DNA of 64,000 bases from Arenimonas sp. SCN 70-307 (GCF_001724815.1 NZ_MEDO01000002.1:106195-170194), one strand, 5' to 3'; counted from the first letter of the stretch, positions 8,950-17,270 are shown. A program made the numbers and translations. Notes: generated by a model not told the origin, from the letters alone.

Positions 8950-9558
8950 TCACGCCCGCCGGCCGGGGCCGGGCGGCGGCCCCAGGTCCAGCGTCACCCG
9001 CACCTGGCCGCCGGAGCCGGGGATGTGCTCGCGGCGAAAACCGATCGCCTGCGAGAGCGCGATCATCGAGGCGTTGTCCTCGAGCACGTCGCCCCAAAGC
9101 CGCTCGATGCCGTGGGCCTGGGCCCACTCCACCAGGCGCTGCATCATGGCCTTGCCCAGGCCCTGGCCGGCCAGGAAATGCGAGACGAGGATGGCGAACT
9201 CGGCGCTGTCGCCTTCGGGGTCGCGGTCCAGCCGCGCAACGGCGCCCACCAGGGCCTCGCCCGGCGGCAGCGGCTCGGCCGCCACCACCACGAAGTCGCG
9301 GCCCGGCGCCGGATTCACCAGCTGGCCCAGGTAGGCCTCCGACAGCGCCTTGACCGGGTGCAGGTAGCGCCGGCGCACCTCGTCTTCGTTGAGCAGCTGG
9401 AAGGCGCCGGCCATCGGCCCGGCGTCGGCGGGGTGCACGGGTCGCAGCCAGAGCGTGCGGCCGTCGGGAAGGCGCAGCGCTTCGGTGCGCTCGGGGTCCG
9501 GGCTCTTGCGGCGGCGGGAACGGTTCACGGCGGGCAGTGTCGGCCAGTCGTGTTGCAA
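8950..9558 (-). CDS. GNAT-family acetyltransferase (Pat-like C-terminal domain)
   Basis: The product is up to 202 residues. After a basic N-terminus (RSRRRKS) the domain runs from LPDGRTLWLRPVHPAD to the end. It shows the acetyl-CoA loop LAGQGLGKAMMQRLVEWA and DNASMIALSQAIGFRRE, as in the GNAT half of protein acetyltransferases such as Pat/YfiQ, but without their large ADP-forming acyl-CoA-synthetase half. The longest frame begins with TTG at 9558; an in-frame GTG at 9528 is an equally possible start, and neither has a convincing ribosome site. The gene ends 39 bases before mfd on the same strand and could be co-transcribed with it. Substrate unknown. Confidence 0.8.
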   Translation of the reverse strand: MQHDWPTLPAVNRSRRRKSPDPERTEALRLPDGRTLWLRPVHPADAGPMAGAFQLLNEDEVRRRYLHPVKALSEAYLGQLVNPAPGRDFVVVAAEPLPPGEALVGAVARLDRDPEGDSAEFAILVSHFLAGQGLGKAMMQRLVEWAQAHGIERLWGDVLEDNASMIALSQAIGFRREHIPGSGGQVRVTLDLGPPPGPGRRA

Positions 9559-9594
9559 TCGTGCTCTAAACGCCGGCTGCGGCGTTCAGCGCGC

Positions 9595-9993
9595 TCAAGT
9601 CGCCTCGCCGCTGAACTGGGCGAAGGTGACCACGTGGCCGCCGGGCTCGCGGTAGCCGACCTCGGTGGCGCCGTAGAAGGTGGTGCGGCGCGGGAAGGCC
9701 AGGGGCTGGCCGCCCAGCGCCCGCTCGATGGCGTCGATGTCGTCGACTTCGATGAACAGGAAGGTCTTGCCGACTGCGGCTTCCCCGGCGATCGCCGGCA
9801 CGTCGTCGGCGATCGAAGCGTGGCTCTGCAGCATGAGCTCGAGGCCCTGCCCGGCGAGGATGACGAAGCCCAGCGCGTCGCCGTGCGGCACCTCCACCGT
9901 GCGGGCCAGGCCCACGGCCTCCCAGAAAGGCAGCGAGGCTTCGACGGACGCCACCGGCAGGACGGCGGTGATCTTCTTCAGGCTCGGCTTCAT
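9595..9993 (-). CDS. VOC-superfamily protein (glyoxalase/bleomycin-resistance-like)
   Basis: This 132-residue single-domain protein has the vicinal-oxygen-chelate layout: AVLPVASVEASLPFWEAVGL at the N-terminus, FLFIEVDDIDAIERAL in the middle and GYREPGGHVVTFAQF at the end. The C-terminal REPGGHVVTF is the usual metal or substrate strand. Members include dioxygenases, glyoxalases and antibiotic-binding proteins, so the function cannot be assigned. It is divergent from aidB (104-bp gap). Confidence 0.8.
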   Translation of the reverse strand: MKPSLKKITAVLPVASVEASLPFWEAVGLARTVEVPHGDALGFVILAGQGLELMLQSHASIADDVPAIAGEAAVGKTFLFIEVDDIDAIERALGGQPLAFPRRTTFYGATEVGYREPGGHVVTFAQFSGEAT

Positions 9994-10097
9994 GGCAAGG
10001 CTCCGGGGGGCGTGCGCCGATGATAGGCCCGGCGGCAGCGGGTTGGCGACGCGGGCGCGGGCAGGGGCACAATGGCCGCGAACGAGCAGGAGCGGCC

Positions 10098-11753
10098 ATG
10101 TCCACGCGCGAGCGCTTCACCACCCACGACGTCGACAACCAGCCGCCTTCGCCCTGGCCCGCCGACCTGTGGCGCGACGACCTGCCGCTGCGCGAAGCCG
10201 TGGCGCGCGAGGGCGGCGACTGGGCCGCCGGTGAGCTGGCCGCCTACGGCCGCCTGGCCGGCAACGAGCTGATGGCCTTCGGCCGCCTGGCCAACGAGTT
10301 CCGGCCGCGCTTCCACCCCTTCGATCCGCGCGGCCACCGCCTCGACGAAGTCGAATTCCACCCGGCCTACCACCAGCTGATGGCCACCGCCGTCGAGCAC
10401 GGGGTGCCCAACTTCGCCTGGCGCCACGCTGGACGCCGCGGCGCCCACGTGGCGCGCGCCGCGCTGATGTTCCTGCACAACCAGGCCGACCAGGGCAGCA
10501 GCTGCCCGCTGACCATGACCTACGCCTGCGTGCCGGCCCTGCAGCACGCGCCGGGTCTCGCCCGGCAGTGGCTCCCGCGCGTGCGCGACACCCGCTACGA
10601 CCCGCGCCACGTGCCCGGCTGGAACAAGCACGGCGTCACCATCGGCATGGGCATGACCGAAAAACAGGGCGGCTCGGACGTGCGCGCCAACACCACCCGC
10701 GCCCAGCCCGTCCCGGGCGACGGCCCGGCGCCGCTTTACGAGCTGGTCGGGCACAAGTGGTTCTTCTCGGCGCCCATGTGCGACGCCTTCCTGGTGCTGG
10801 CGCAGGCGCCCGCCGGCCTGAGCTGCTTCCTGCTGCCGCGCTTCGCGCCCGATGGCCGCCGCAATGCGTACCGGATCCAGCGCCTGAAGGACAAGCTCGG
10901 CGACTGGAGCAACGCCAGCGCCGAGGTCGAGTTCGAGGGCGCGCAGGCCTGGCTCGTGGGCGAGGAGGGTCGCGGCGTGGCCACCATCCTGCAGATGGTG
11001 GCGCTCACGCGCCTCGATTGCCTGCTCGGCTCGGCCAGCCTGATGCGCCAATCCCTGGTGCAGGCCCTGCATTTCGCCCGCCACCGGCGCAGCTTCGGCC
11101 GGCACCTGTGCGAGCACCCGCTGATGCGCAACGTGCTGGCCGACCTGGCGCTCGAATCCGAAGCCGCCACCGCGCTGGCCTTCCGCGTGGCGCGCGCGGT
11201 GGACGCCAGCGAGCGCGACCCGGCCGAAGCGGCGTTCGCGCGCCTGACCACGGCCCTGGGCAAGTACTGGGTGTGCAAGCGCGCCCCCGGCTTCACCGCC
11301 GAGGCCATGGAGTGCCTCGGCGGCGTGGGTTACGTGGAGGAGGGCGGCATGCCGCGCCTGTTCCGGCAATCTCCGCTCAATTCGATCTGGGAAGGCAGCG
11401 GCAACATCCAGTGCCTGGACGTGCTGCGCGCGATGACCCGCGAACCGGGCTGCGTGGACGCCTACTTCGCCGAGCTCGAGTCGGTGCGCGGTGGCCATCC
11501 GGCGCTCGACGCCGAGATCGATGCGCTGCGCAACTTCCTGCGCTCGCCGCCGGACACGCTCGAGGCCGGCGCACGCCGCCTGGCCGAGCGCATGGCCCTG
11601 GCCCTGCAGGCGGCGCTGCTGCTGCGCGGCGCGCCGGCGGTGGTCGCCGCCGCCTTCTGCGCCGCGCGCCTGCACGGCGGCCAGGGCCTGGCCTACGGCA
11701 CGCTGCCGGCCGGCCCGGCCTGGGACCTGCTGATCGACCGCGCGCTGCCCTGA
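10098..11753 (+). CDS. aidB: AidB-like acyl-CoA dehydrogenase family flavoprotein
   Basis: AidB is an FAD-dependent, DNA-binding acyl-CoA-dehydrogenase homologue of the adaptive response to alkylation. The 551-residue length fits. Diagnostic stretches are TTHDVDNQPP at the N-terminus, GVTIGMGMTEKQGGSDVRANT in the middle domain (given here as a short family signature), LGGVGYVEEGGMPRLFRQ, and NSIWEGSGNIQCLDVLRA in the FAD-binding part. The ATG follows a CAGGAG site. Upstream lies a divergent VOC gene; a CACAAT element at about 10069 could be a -10 box but has no good partner. No ada or alkA gene is nearby, so control by Ada cannot be inferred from context. Confidence 0.9.
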   Translation: MSTRERFTTHDVDNQPPSPWPADLWRDDLPLREAVAREGGDWAAGELAAYGRLAGNELMAFGRLANEFRPRFHPFDPRGHRLDEVEFHPAYHQLMATAVEHGVPNFAWRHAGRRGAHVARAALMFLHNQADQGSSCPLTMTYACVPALQHAPGLARQWLPRVRDTRYDPRHVPGWNKHGVTIGMGMTEKQGGSDVRANTTRAQPVPGDGPAPLYELVGHKWFFSAPMCDAFLVLAQAPAGLSCFLLPRFAPDGRRNAYRIQRLKDKLGDWSNASAEVEFEGAQAWLVGEEGRGVATILQMVALTRLDCLLGSASLMRQSLVQALHFARHRRSFGRHLCEHPLMRNVLADLALESEAATALAFRVARAVDASERDPAEAAFARLTTALGKYWVCKRAPGFTAEAMECLGGVGYVEEGGMPRLFRQSPLNSIWEGSGNIQCLDVLRAMTREPGCVDAYFAELESVRGGHPALDAEIDALRNFLRSPPDTLEAGARRLAERMALALQAALLLRGAPAVVAAAFCAARLHGGQGLAYGTLPAGPAWDLLIDRALP

Positions 11754-11827
11754 ACCCGCGCTTGCCGAAGGGTTCATGCAGCGTCGGTTGTAATACCCGG
11801 CCCCTCACCAGGCCAGGAGGCCGTCCC

Positions 11828-12532
11828 ATGCTGCGTTCGATCCTCGCGCTTTCCCTGCTTGCCGCCGCCGGTGCCGCCAGCGCCCAGTGGCAGCCCAGCG
11901 CAGAGCTGGGCATCGTTTCGGCCTCGGGCAACTCCGACACCACCAGCGTCAACGGCCGCTTCGGGCTCAAGGGCGAAGACGCGCTGTGGACGCACGACTA
12001 CCGCCTTGCCGCGCTGCGCGCCGAGAGCAACGACGAGACCACGGCCAACCGCTACGAACTCGGCGCCAAGAGCGCGCGCAAGCTTGGCGACCGCGCTTAC
12101 CTGGGCGCCGCGGCCCGCTACGAGAACGACGATTTCGCCGCCTACGACTACCAGTCCACGCTGGCGATCAACTACGGCGCCTGGCTGCTGCGCGACGAAC
12201 GCCGCAGCTTCCAGCTCGAGGGCGGCCCCGGCCTGCGCCGCGCCCGCCTCTCCGATACCGGCGAAGTCGAAACCAGCGCGCTGCTGCGCGGCTTCGCCGA
12301 CTACAAGCACCAGCTGACCGACAGCACGAGCTTCTTCAACACGCTGCTGGTCGAAGCCGGCGACGAGAACACCTTCGCCCAGAACGACATCGGCATCGCG
12401 GTGAGCATCAACAAGTCGCTGGCGCTCAAGGCGGCCTTCCAGATGCGCCACAACACCGAAGTGCCGGTGGGCACCGAGCGCACGGACACGCTGACCTCGG
12501 TGAACATCGTCTGGAGCCCGAAGGCCGACTAG
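11828..12532 (+). CDS. DUF481 (YdiY-like) outer-membrane beta-barrel protein
   Basis: The 234-residue product starts MLRSILALSLLAAAGAASA, a Sec signal peptide cleaved before QWQPSAELG. The mature part is a series of alternating polar/aromatic strands (GIVSASGNSDTTSVNGRFGLKGE, YRLAALRAESN, RYENDDFAAYDYQ). They match DUF481 proteins, a putative salt-induced outer-membrane family related to E. coli YdiY. The final WSPKAD lacks the terminal Phe of many porins. It follows aidB by 74 bp with its own AGGAGG site. A much longer open frame covers this gene in frame, but it begins in the wrong frame of aidB. Confidence 0.85.
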   Translation: MLRSILALSLLAAAGAASAQWQPSAELGIVSASGNSDTTSVNGRFGLKGEDALWTHDYRLAALRAESNDETTANRYELGAKSARKLGDRAYLGAAARYENDDFAAYDYQSTLAINYGAWLLRDERRSFQLEGGPGLRRARLSDTGEVETSALLRGFADYKHQLTDSTSFFNTLLVEAGDENTFAQNDIGIAVSINKSLALKAAFQMRHNTEVPVGTERTDTLTSVNIVWSPKAD

Positions 12533-12564
12533 ACTCGGGGCTCCACGCCATGGAGTCCTCCTGA

Positions 12565-13833
12565 GTGAACCACGCCGCCCGTCGCCCCGAACCGCTGCTG
12601 CCACGCCTGCCGTCGCTGCTGGCTTATCCGGCCACGAAGGCCATGCTCGGCTTCATGGCGGCGCTGGCGCTGTTCCGGCTGCTGGCGCACGCGCCGAACA
12701 TCCTGGGCCTGCTGTTCGAACTGGCCTTCTGGGTGATGGGCTACAAGCTCGCGGTCGAGGCGCTGGTGAACACGGCGCACGGGCGCTACGAAGCCCTGCA
12801 CGGCGAAGACCTGATGGCCACCGACGGCGACGGCGTCGAGCAGCTGGTGCTCGGCGTGCTGGCGGCGGTGGCGCTGGCGGCGACCGCGCGCTGGGCCGGG
12901 CTGGCGCCCGCGCTGGTCCTGATGGCCGCCATCGTTCTGTTCATGCCGGCGGCGGTGATGCTGCTGTCGATCAACCACAGCCTGGCCAACGCGCTCAATC
13001 CGCTGGCCTGGTTCGCGCTCATCGGGCGCGTGGGCTTGCCCTACTTCGGGGTGGTGGCGGTGTTCACGGTGCTATCGATTGCTTCGGAAGCCCTGCAGTG
13101 GGTCTTCGAGTCCACCCTGGGCTGGGCGGGCATCGTGCCGGCCGGTTTCGTGTCGCTGTTCGCGCTGGTGGCGGGCTACCACATGCTGGGCGACCTGATT
13201 CATCGCCACGCGGCGGTGCTCGGCCTGGACATCACGCCGGCGGTGCAGCGCGCGACCTACGCCAACCCGGTCGAGGACGCGACGATGGCCAGCGCGGCCG
13301 AGCGGGCCGGGCAGGGCGACCCGGCCGCGGCCGCCGAGCTGCTGGCCGGCCTGTTCCGCGGCCGCGGCGCGTCCGACCCGGTGCACGAGCAGTACCGCCG
13401 TTATCTGGTCGCCGCCGGCCAACTGGACAAGCTGGCCGCGCACGACCGCGAGTACGTCTCCAGCCTGATGGTCACCGGCAAGGACAAGGCGGCGCTGGCG
13501 GTAGCCACCGACACGATGGCGCGGGTGCCGGGCTTCCAGCTGGATTTGCCCGACCAGATCGCCCGCCTCGTGGCGCTTGCCGCCCGCCAGGGTCAGTCGC
13601 AGCTCGCGGTGGCCCTGGCCCGCGATTTCGAAGCCCGCTTCCCGCAAAGCCCCGACCTGCCCGACGTGGCGCTTGCCGCGGCCCGCCTGCAAAGCGAGCG
13701 CCTCGGCCAGGACGCCGCCGCCCGCGACCGCCTGCGCGCGCTCGTCCAGTCCCACCCGGGGCATCCGGCCGCCGTGCCGGCCAGGCAGCTGCTCACCGCG
13801 CTGGAACAGGTCTTGGGCGCACCGGGAAAATAA
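12565..13833 (+). CDS. Unrecognised polytopic membrane protein with helical-repeat C-terminus
   Basis: I do not recognise this 422-residue protein. The first half contains about six hydrophobic segments (roughly residues 28-45, 47-68, 89-108, 113-135, 150-175 and 187-206), the first following a short basic N-terminus. The second half, from about residue 225, is soluble, Ala-rich and helical (AERAGQGDPAAAAELLAGLF, DFEARFPQSPDLPDVALAAARLQ), like degenerate TPR repeats. It could be an inner-membrane protein that docks a partner through a cytoplasmic repeat domain. The start is GTG. Its GGAG site at 12552-12555 can pair with CTCC at 12541-12544, giving a small hairpin that may reduce initiation. 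It sits 32 bp downstream of the DUF481 gene on the same strand. Confidence 0.7.
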   Translation: MNHAARRPEPLLPRLPSLLAYPATKAMLGFMAALALFRLLAHAPNILGLLFELAFWVMGYKLAVEALVNTAHGRYEALHGEDLMATDGDGVEQLVLGVLAAVALAATARWAGLAPALVLMAAIVLFMPAAVMLLSINHSLANALNPLAWFALIGRVGLPYFGVVAVFTVLSIASEALQWVFESTLGWAGIVPAGFVSLFALVAGYHMLGDLIHRHAAVLGLDITPAVQRATYANPVEDATMASAAERAGQGDPAAAAELLAGLFRGRGASDPVHEQYRRYLVAAGQLDKLAAHDREYVSSLMVTGKDKAALAVATDTMARVPGFQLDLPDQIARLVALAARQGQSQLAVALARDFEARFPQSPDLPDVALAAARLQSERLGQDAAARDRLRALVQSHPGHPAAVPARQLLTALEQVLGAPGK

Positions 13834-13931
13834 ACGCCAGATCAATAAGTTGCAGGGTATGACTTCCGGCCCATGGACGGTGCGCTTAGGTGTTGTAGAT
13901 TACCAGCACACCAACTCACGAGGCCCCGGCC

Positions 13932-14177
13932 ATGAATGCCCTGAACTCCTTCTACCGCCTGTTCCCGACCCGCCCGGTCGCGTCCGTGCCGGTGACCCGG
14001 GCGGCCGTCGCCAAGCCCGCCACCCCGGTGGCCGTCCTGGCCGACGCCGTCAGCCCGGCCCGCGCCGACCGCTACCGCCAGCGCGACTTCGGCACCGGTT
14101 ACGGCCGCTCCAGCGGCTATGCCCAGGACCGCAGCTACGCCATGGTCTCCAGCCACCGCCTCGTGCGCGTCGGCTGA
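13932..14177 (+). CDS. Small uncharacterised Arg/Tyr/Ser-rich protein
   Basis: This 81-residue protein has a GAGG site before its ATG and a possible promoter upstream: TGGACG at 13874-13879 and TAGATT at 13896-13901, with 16-bp spacing. The N-terminal half is Val/Ala/Pro-rich (RPVASVPVTRAAVAKPATPV); the C-terminal half is basic and aromatic (RYRQRDFGTGYGRSSGYAQD, SSHRLVRVG), with no membrane segment. No family is recognised. The low-complexity basic/aromatic tail would suit nucleic-acid binding or an intrinsically disordered protein, which is speculation. It is convergent with the phosphoribosyltransferase gene, four bases apart. Confidence 0.55.
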   Translation: MNALNSFYRLFPTRPVASVPVTRAAVAKPATPVAVLADAVSPARADRYRQRDFGTGYGRSSGYAQDRSYAMVSSHRLVRVG

Positions 14178-14181
14178 AGGC

Positions 14182-14811
14182 TCAGCGATCGAGCAGGTGG
14201 CGGACCTCGTCGTCCGCCACCTGCGGGAACGAATCGTAATAGGCGCCGACCGCGCTGAAGTCGCGCGGCGTCGCCAGGCAGGCCACCTCGTCGGCCAGCG
14301 TTTCGCAGCGTGCCACTGCTTCGGGCGCGCCCACCGGCACCGCCACGCCAAGTTGCCCCGCGCCCAGCGCGCGCAGCGCCGACAGCGCCACCGCCATCGT
14401 CGCGCCCGTGGCCAGCCCGTCATCCACCACCAGTACCGGGCGGCCCGCCACGTCCAGCGGCGCGCGGCCGCCGCGGTAGGCGCGCTCGCGGCGCGCCAGT
14501 TCGCGTTGCTCGGCCGCGGCCAGCGCCGCCAGCTCGTCCTCTTCGATGCCGGCCGTCGCGATCACGCCCGGGTTGCGCACCATCGCGCCGCCGCTGGCGA
14601 TCGCCGCCAGCGCCACCTCGGGCTGCGCCGGCCAGCCGACCTTGCGCACCACCAGCACGTCCAGCGGCGCGTCGAGGGCCTTGGCCACTTCCGCCGCCAC
14701 CGGCACGCCGCCGCGCGGCAGCGCCAGCACCTGCAGGCCCGGGAGCCCGCGCCAGTGGCCCAGGGCCGCGGCGAGGGCGCGGCCGGCGTCGCGGCGGTCG
14801 CGGAAGCGCAT
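14182..14811 (-). CDS. Phosphoribosyltransferase-domain protein
   Basis: The 209-residue product carries the type I phosphoribosyltransferase PRPP loop VLVVDDGLATGATM near residue 123, with the flanking VVRKVG strand. Proteins of this size and layout (FRDRRDAGRALAAAL at the start, LPRGGVPVAAEVA) are common as stand-alone predicted phosphoribosyltransferases of unknown base specificity. I prefer the ATG at 14811, which has GAGG five bases upstream, over the GTG two codons earlier. The stop codon of the upstream serine hydrolase overlaps the ribosome site, so the two genes look translationally coupled. Confidence 0.85.
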   Translation of the reverse strand: MRFRDRRDAGRALAAALGHWRGLPGLQVLALPRGGVPVAAEVAKALDAPLDVLVVRKVGWPAQPEVALAAIASGGAMVRNPGVIATAGIEEDELAALAAAEQRELARRERAYRGGRAPLDVAGRPVLVVDDGLATGATMAVALSALRALGAGQLGVAVPVGAPEAVARCETLADEVACLATPRDFSAVGAYYDSFPQVADDEVRHLLDR

Positions 14812-14818
14812 CGCCACC

Positions 14819-16387
14819 TCAGCCCTTGGGCAGCAGCCGCAGGTGGTGGAAGTCGAAGCTGAAGTCGGTCAGCGACGAGGCCGCTTCCATGCGAAATTCG
14901 CGCACCTTGCCGTCGGGGTCGAGCGTGAAGCTGGCGAAGGCGTCGGCATTGAGCGCGCGGTCGTGCCATCGCACCAGGAAGGTGTCGTGCTGCCAGTGCT
15001 CGAGCGTGCCCACCAGCGCCGCGGTGTGGGCGAAGCGCATCACCAGCTTGCCGTCCTCGAGCGCGATGGCGACGTCGCCATACCAGGCGTCGTTGTAGGT
15101 GGCGGCATAGCCGGCCAGCGGCAGCGAGGGGCGGCTTCGGCGGTCGCGGGCCTTGAGGTGCGCGGCCCATTTTTCGTCGGCGCCGGCGCGCGCCTTGGCC
15201 ACGGCCGCGGCGTAGGCCGCCACCCAGTCGGTGTCGGGCGCGGCCAGGTAGTGGTCCAGCGCCTCCATCGTGACGGCGTTGAAGGCGGCGCCGACTTCCT
15301 GGTTGGTCAGCACCACGATGCCGAGATCGAGCTGCGGCACCAGCGTGACGCGCGAGACCATGCCCGGCCAGCCGCCGGTGTGCCAGACGAGCTTGTGGCC
15401 GCGGTACTCGCTGATGGACCAGCCCTCGCCATAGCCGGCGAACTGCGGCAGCGCCGGGGCCAGGGCCGGCACCGAGGGCTGGGCCGGGATGCGGATGGGC
15501 GTCACCAGCTCCCACATCGCGCGGTGGCGCGCGGCGCTGAAGAGGCGGCGCTCGCTGCCGTCGTCGTTCTTGCCCAGCACGCCGCCGTCGAGCTGCACGC
15601 GCATCCACCTGGCGATGTCGTTGACGCTGGCGTAGATGCCGCCGGCGGCCTGGTTGTTCGACCAGGTCATGGGCGGCACGGTCACCAGCGGGCCGCTGAA
15701 GCCGGGCTGGGCGTGGCCGGTGGCGGCGTTCGCGCCGGGCGGCAGGTGGTCGCTGTTGATCACCGCGCCTGCCATGCCCACGGGCACGAAGATGCGTTCG
15801 CGCACGAAGTCGCCGTAGGACTGGCCCGAAACCTCCTCGATCACGCGCTGCGCCACGGCATAAAGCACGTTGTCGTAGGCGTAGTCGGCGCGAAAGCTCG
15901 TTTCCAGCGGCACGTCGCGCAGGCGGCGGACGATTTCCTCGGTGCTGTGGGTGGTGGTGGGCCAGAACAGCAGGTCGCCGGCGCCCAGCGGCAGGCCGCT
16001 GCGGTGCGTGAGCAGGTCGCGGATGCGCATCTCGCGCGTCACGTAGGGGTCGGCCATGCGGAAGCCGGGCAGGTGGTCGATCACCCGGTCGTCGAGCGAG
16101 AGCTTGCCCTCGTCGGCCAGGATCGACAGCGCCGCCGAGGTGTAGGCCTTGGTCTGGGAGGCGATGGCGAAGCGCGTGTCGGCGTCCACCGCGTCGGCGC
16201 GGCCCTGTTCGCGCAGGCCCCAGCCCTGCGCCAGCACCAGCTCGCCATCCTTGACGATGGCGACGGCCACGCCGGGCACCTCGAAGGTGCTGCGCACCGA
16301 TTCGACCACGGGCGAGAGATCGGGCGAACTGGCGACGGCCGCGGGGGCGGCGGCGAGCAGTGCGGAAACAACGATGGCCTGGCGCAC
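14819..16387 (-). CDS. Beta-lactamase-fold serine hydrolase with C-terminal DUF3471-like domain
   Basis: This 522-residue exported protein has a signal peptide to about residue 20 and a class C beta-lactamase/DD-peptidase fold. The catalytic SxxK is Ser77-Gln-Thr-Lys80, the YxN motif is Tyr171-Asp-Asn173, and the third motif is HTGG in LVWHTGGWPG. About 100 residues after the fold (PLAGYAATYNDAWYGDVAI onward) look like a DUF3471 lipocalin-like domain. This layout is more typical of D-aminopeptidases or esterases than of antibiotic-hydrolysing enzymes, so no resistance role is implied. The start is GTG with an AGGGAG site. It is the first gene of a two-gene unit with the phosphoribosyltransferase. 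Confidence 0.85.
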   Translation of the reverse strand: MRQAIVVSALLAAAPAAVASSPDLSPVVESVRSTFEVPGVAVAIVKDGELVLAQGWGLREQGRADAVDADTRFAIASQTKAYTSAALSILADEGKLSLDDRVIDHLPGFRMADPYVTREMRIRDLLTHRSGLPLGAGDLLFWPTTTHSTEEIVRRLRDVPLETSFRADYAYDNVLYAVAQRVIEEVSGQSYGDFVRERIFVPVGMAGAVINSDHLPPGANAATGHAQPGFSGPLVTVPPMTWSNNQAAGGIYASVNDIARWMRVQLDGGVLGKNDDGSERRLFSAARHRAMWELVTPIRIPAQPSVPALAPALPQFAGYGEGWSISEYRGHKLVWHTGGWPGMVSRVTLVPQLDLGIVVLTNQEVGAAFNAVTMEALDHYLAAPDTDWVAAYAAAVAKARAGADEKWAAHLKARDRRSRPSLPLAGYAATYNDAWYGDVAIALEDGKLVMRFAHTAALVGTLEHWQHDTFLVRWHDRALNADAFASFTLDPDGKVREFRMEAASSLTDFSFDFHHLRLLPKG

Positions 16388-16438
16388 GGGCGGCTCCCTG
16401 GGGATGACCGCCCGATTATGCCAAGCGCGGCGCCGGCG

Positions 16439-17146
16439 TCAGCCCAGCGGCGGCAGGTCGAACACCAGCACCTCGGCGTCGCGGCCGCCGCGGATGAGCA
16501 CCTGCGGTTCGTCGCGCAGCTTGAGTGCGTCGCCCGCGCCCAGGGCATGGCCGTTCACCTCCAGCGCGCCGCGCACCACGTGCACGTAGCCCAGGCGTCC
16601 GGGCGCCAGCGCGAGCGTCGCGGCCTCGTCGCCGTCGAACAGGCCGGCGTACATCCGTGCGTCCTGCTGGATGCGCACCGAGCCCTCGGCGCCGTCGCCG
16701 CTGGCGACCAGGCGCAGGCGGCCACGCTTCTCGGCGTCGTCGAAGCGGCGCTGGTCGTAGGACGGCGCGATGCCCTGGCGGTCGGGGATGATCCAGATCT
16801 GCAGGAAGTGCGTCGTGCCGGTGCGGCTGTGGTTGTACTCGGAGTGGGTGATGCCGGTGCCGGCGCTCAGGCGCTGCACTTCGCCCGGGTGGATGCTGGC
16901 GCCGTTGCCCATCGAGTCGCGGTGCGCCAGCGCGCCCTCGAGCACGTAGCTGATGATCTCCATGTCGCGGTGGCCATGCGTGCCGAAACCCTGGCCCGCG
17001 GCGACGCGGTCCTCGTTGATCACGCGCAGCGGGCCCCAGTGCACGTGGGCAGGGTCCTGGTAGCCGGCGAAGGAGAAGCTGTGCCAGGAATCGAGCCAGC
17101 CGTGGTTGGCGTGGCCGCGTTCGGCGGCGGGGCGGGGGATGATCAT
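16439..17146 (-). CDS. Pirin family protein, YhaK type (third copy)
   Basis: This 235-residue protein belongs to the shorter YhaK-like pirins, starting MIIPRPAAERGHANHGWLDS with the WHSFSFAGYQDP signature. Metal ligands appear as His57 and His59 (THGHRDMEI), His101 and Glu103 (ITHSEYNH). Enzymes of this type have quercetinase activity in vitro and are often oxidant-responsive. The ATG has an AAGGAGG site. A well-formed promoter and a palindromic operator-like site lie upstream (separate entries). Downstream, 51 bp separate it from the serine hydrolase. Confidence 0.9.
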   Translation of the reverse strand: MIIPRPAAERGHANHGWLDSWHSFSFAGYQDPAHVHWGPLRVINEDRVAAGQGFGTHGHRDMEIISYVLEGALAHRDSMGNGASIHPGEVQRLSAGTGITHSEYNHSRTGTTHFLQIWIIPDRQGIAPSYDQRRFDDAEKRGRLRLVASGDGAEGSVRIQQDARMYAGLFDGDEAATLALAPGRLGYVHVVRGALEVNGHALGAGDALKLRDEPQVLIRGGRDAEVLVFDLPPLG

Positions 17147-17173
17147 GGCGGGGCCTCCTTGGGGCAGGCCTGC

Positions 17174-17202
17174 AGTATCGTCCTGCGCACAATCAGCATC
17201 AA
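17174..17202 (-). promoter_or_regulatory. Predicted sigma-70-type promoter of the third pirin gene
   Basis: On the minus strand, TTGATG (17202-17197) and GATACT (17179-17174) are separated by exactly 17 bp. An A/T-rich CTAAT precedes the -35. Transcription would start about 20 bases upstream of the AAGGAGG site of the pirin gene. Confidence 0.55.
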
Positions 17203-17224
17203 TTAGGGCTCGGGGCCATCCTTC

Positions 17225-17240
17225 GTTCCAAGAATGGAAC
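17225..17240. promoter_or_regulatory. Perfect palindrome GTTCCA-N4-TGGAAC upstream of the pirin promoter
   Basis: The 16-bp perfect inverted repeat is centred about 30 bp upstream of the predicted -35 of the third pirin gene, which suits an activator such as a LysR-type regulator. It lies in the gap between the pirin start and the stop of the ArsR-type gene. The identity of the regulator is not shown by the sequence. Confidence 0.45.
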
Positions 17241-17270
17241 TATCGCCCATTTTCCGTGGCGGCCCGGACC

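Noticed and set aside
4975..10023. A 1682-codon open frame on the plus strand
   Set aside because: It is antisense to mfd and its neighbours, has His/Gly/Arg-rich low-complexity translation with no motif, and exists because GC-rich codon usage suppresses stops on the opposite strand.
14546..17206. An 886-codon plus-strand open frame
   Set aside because: It is a shadow of the serine hydrolase and third pirin genes on the minus strand; the translation has no recognisable domain.
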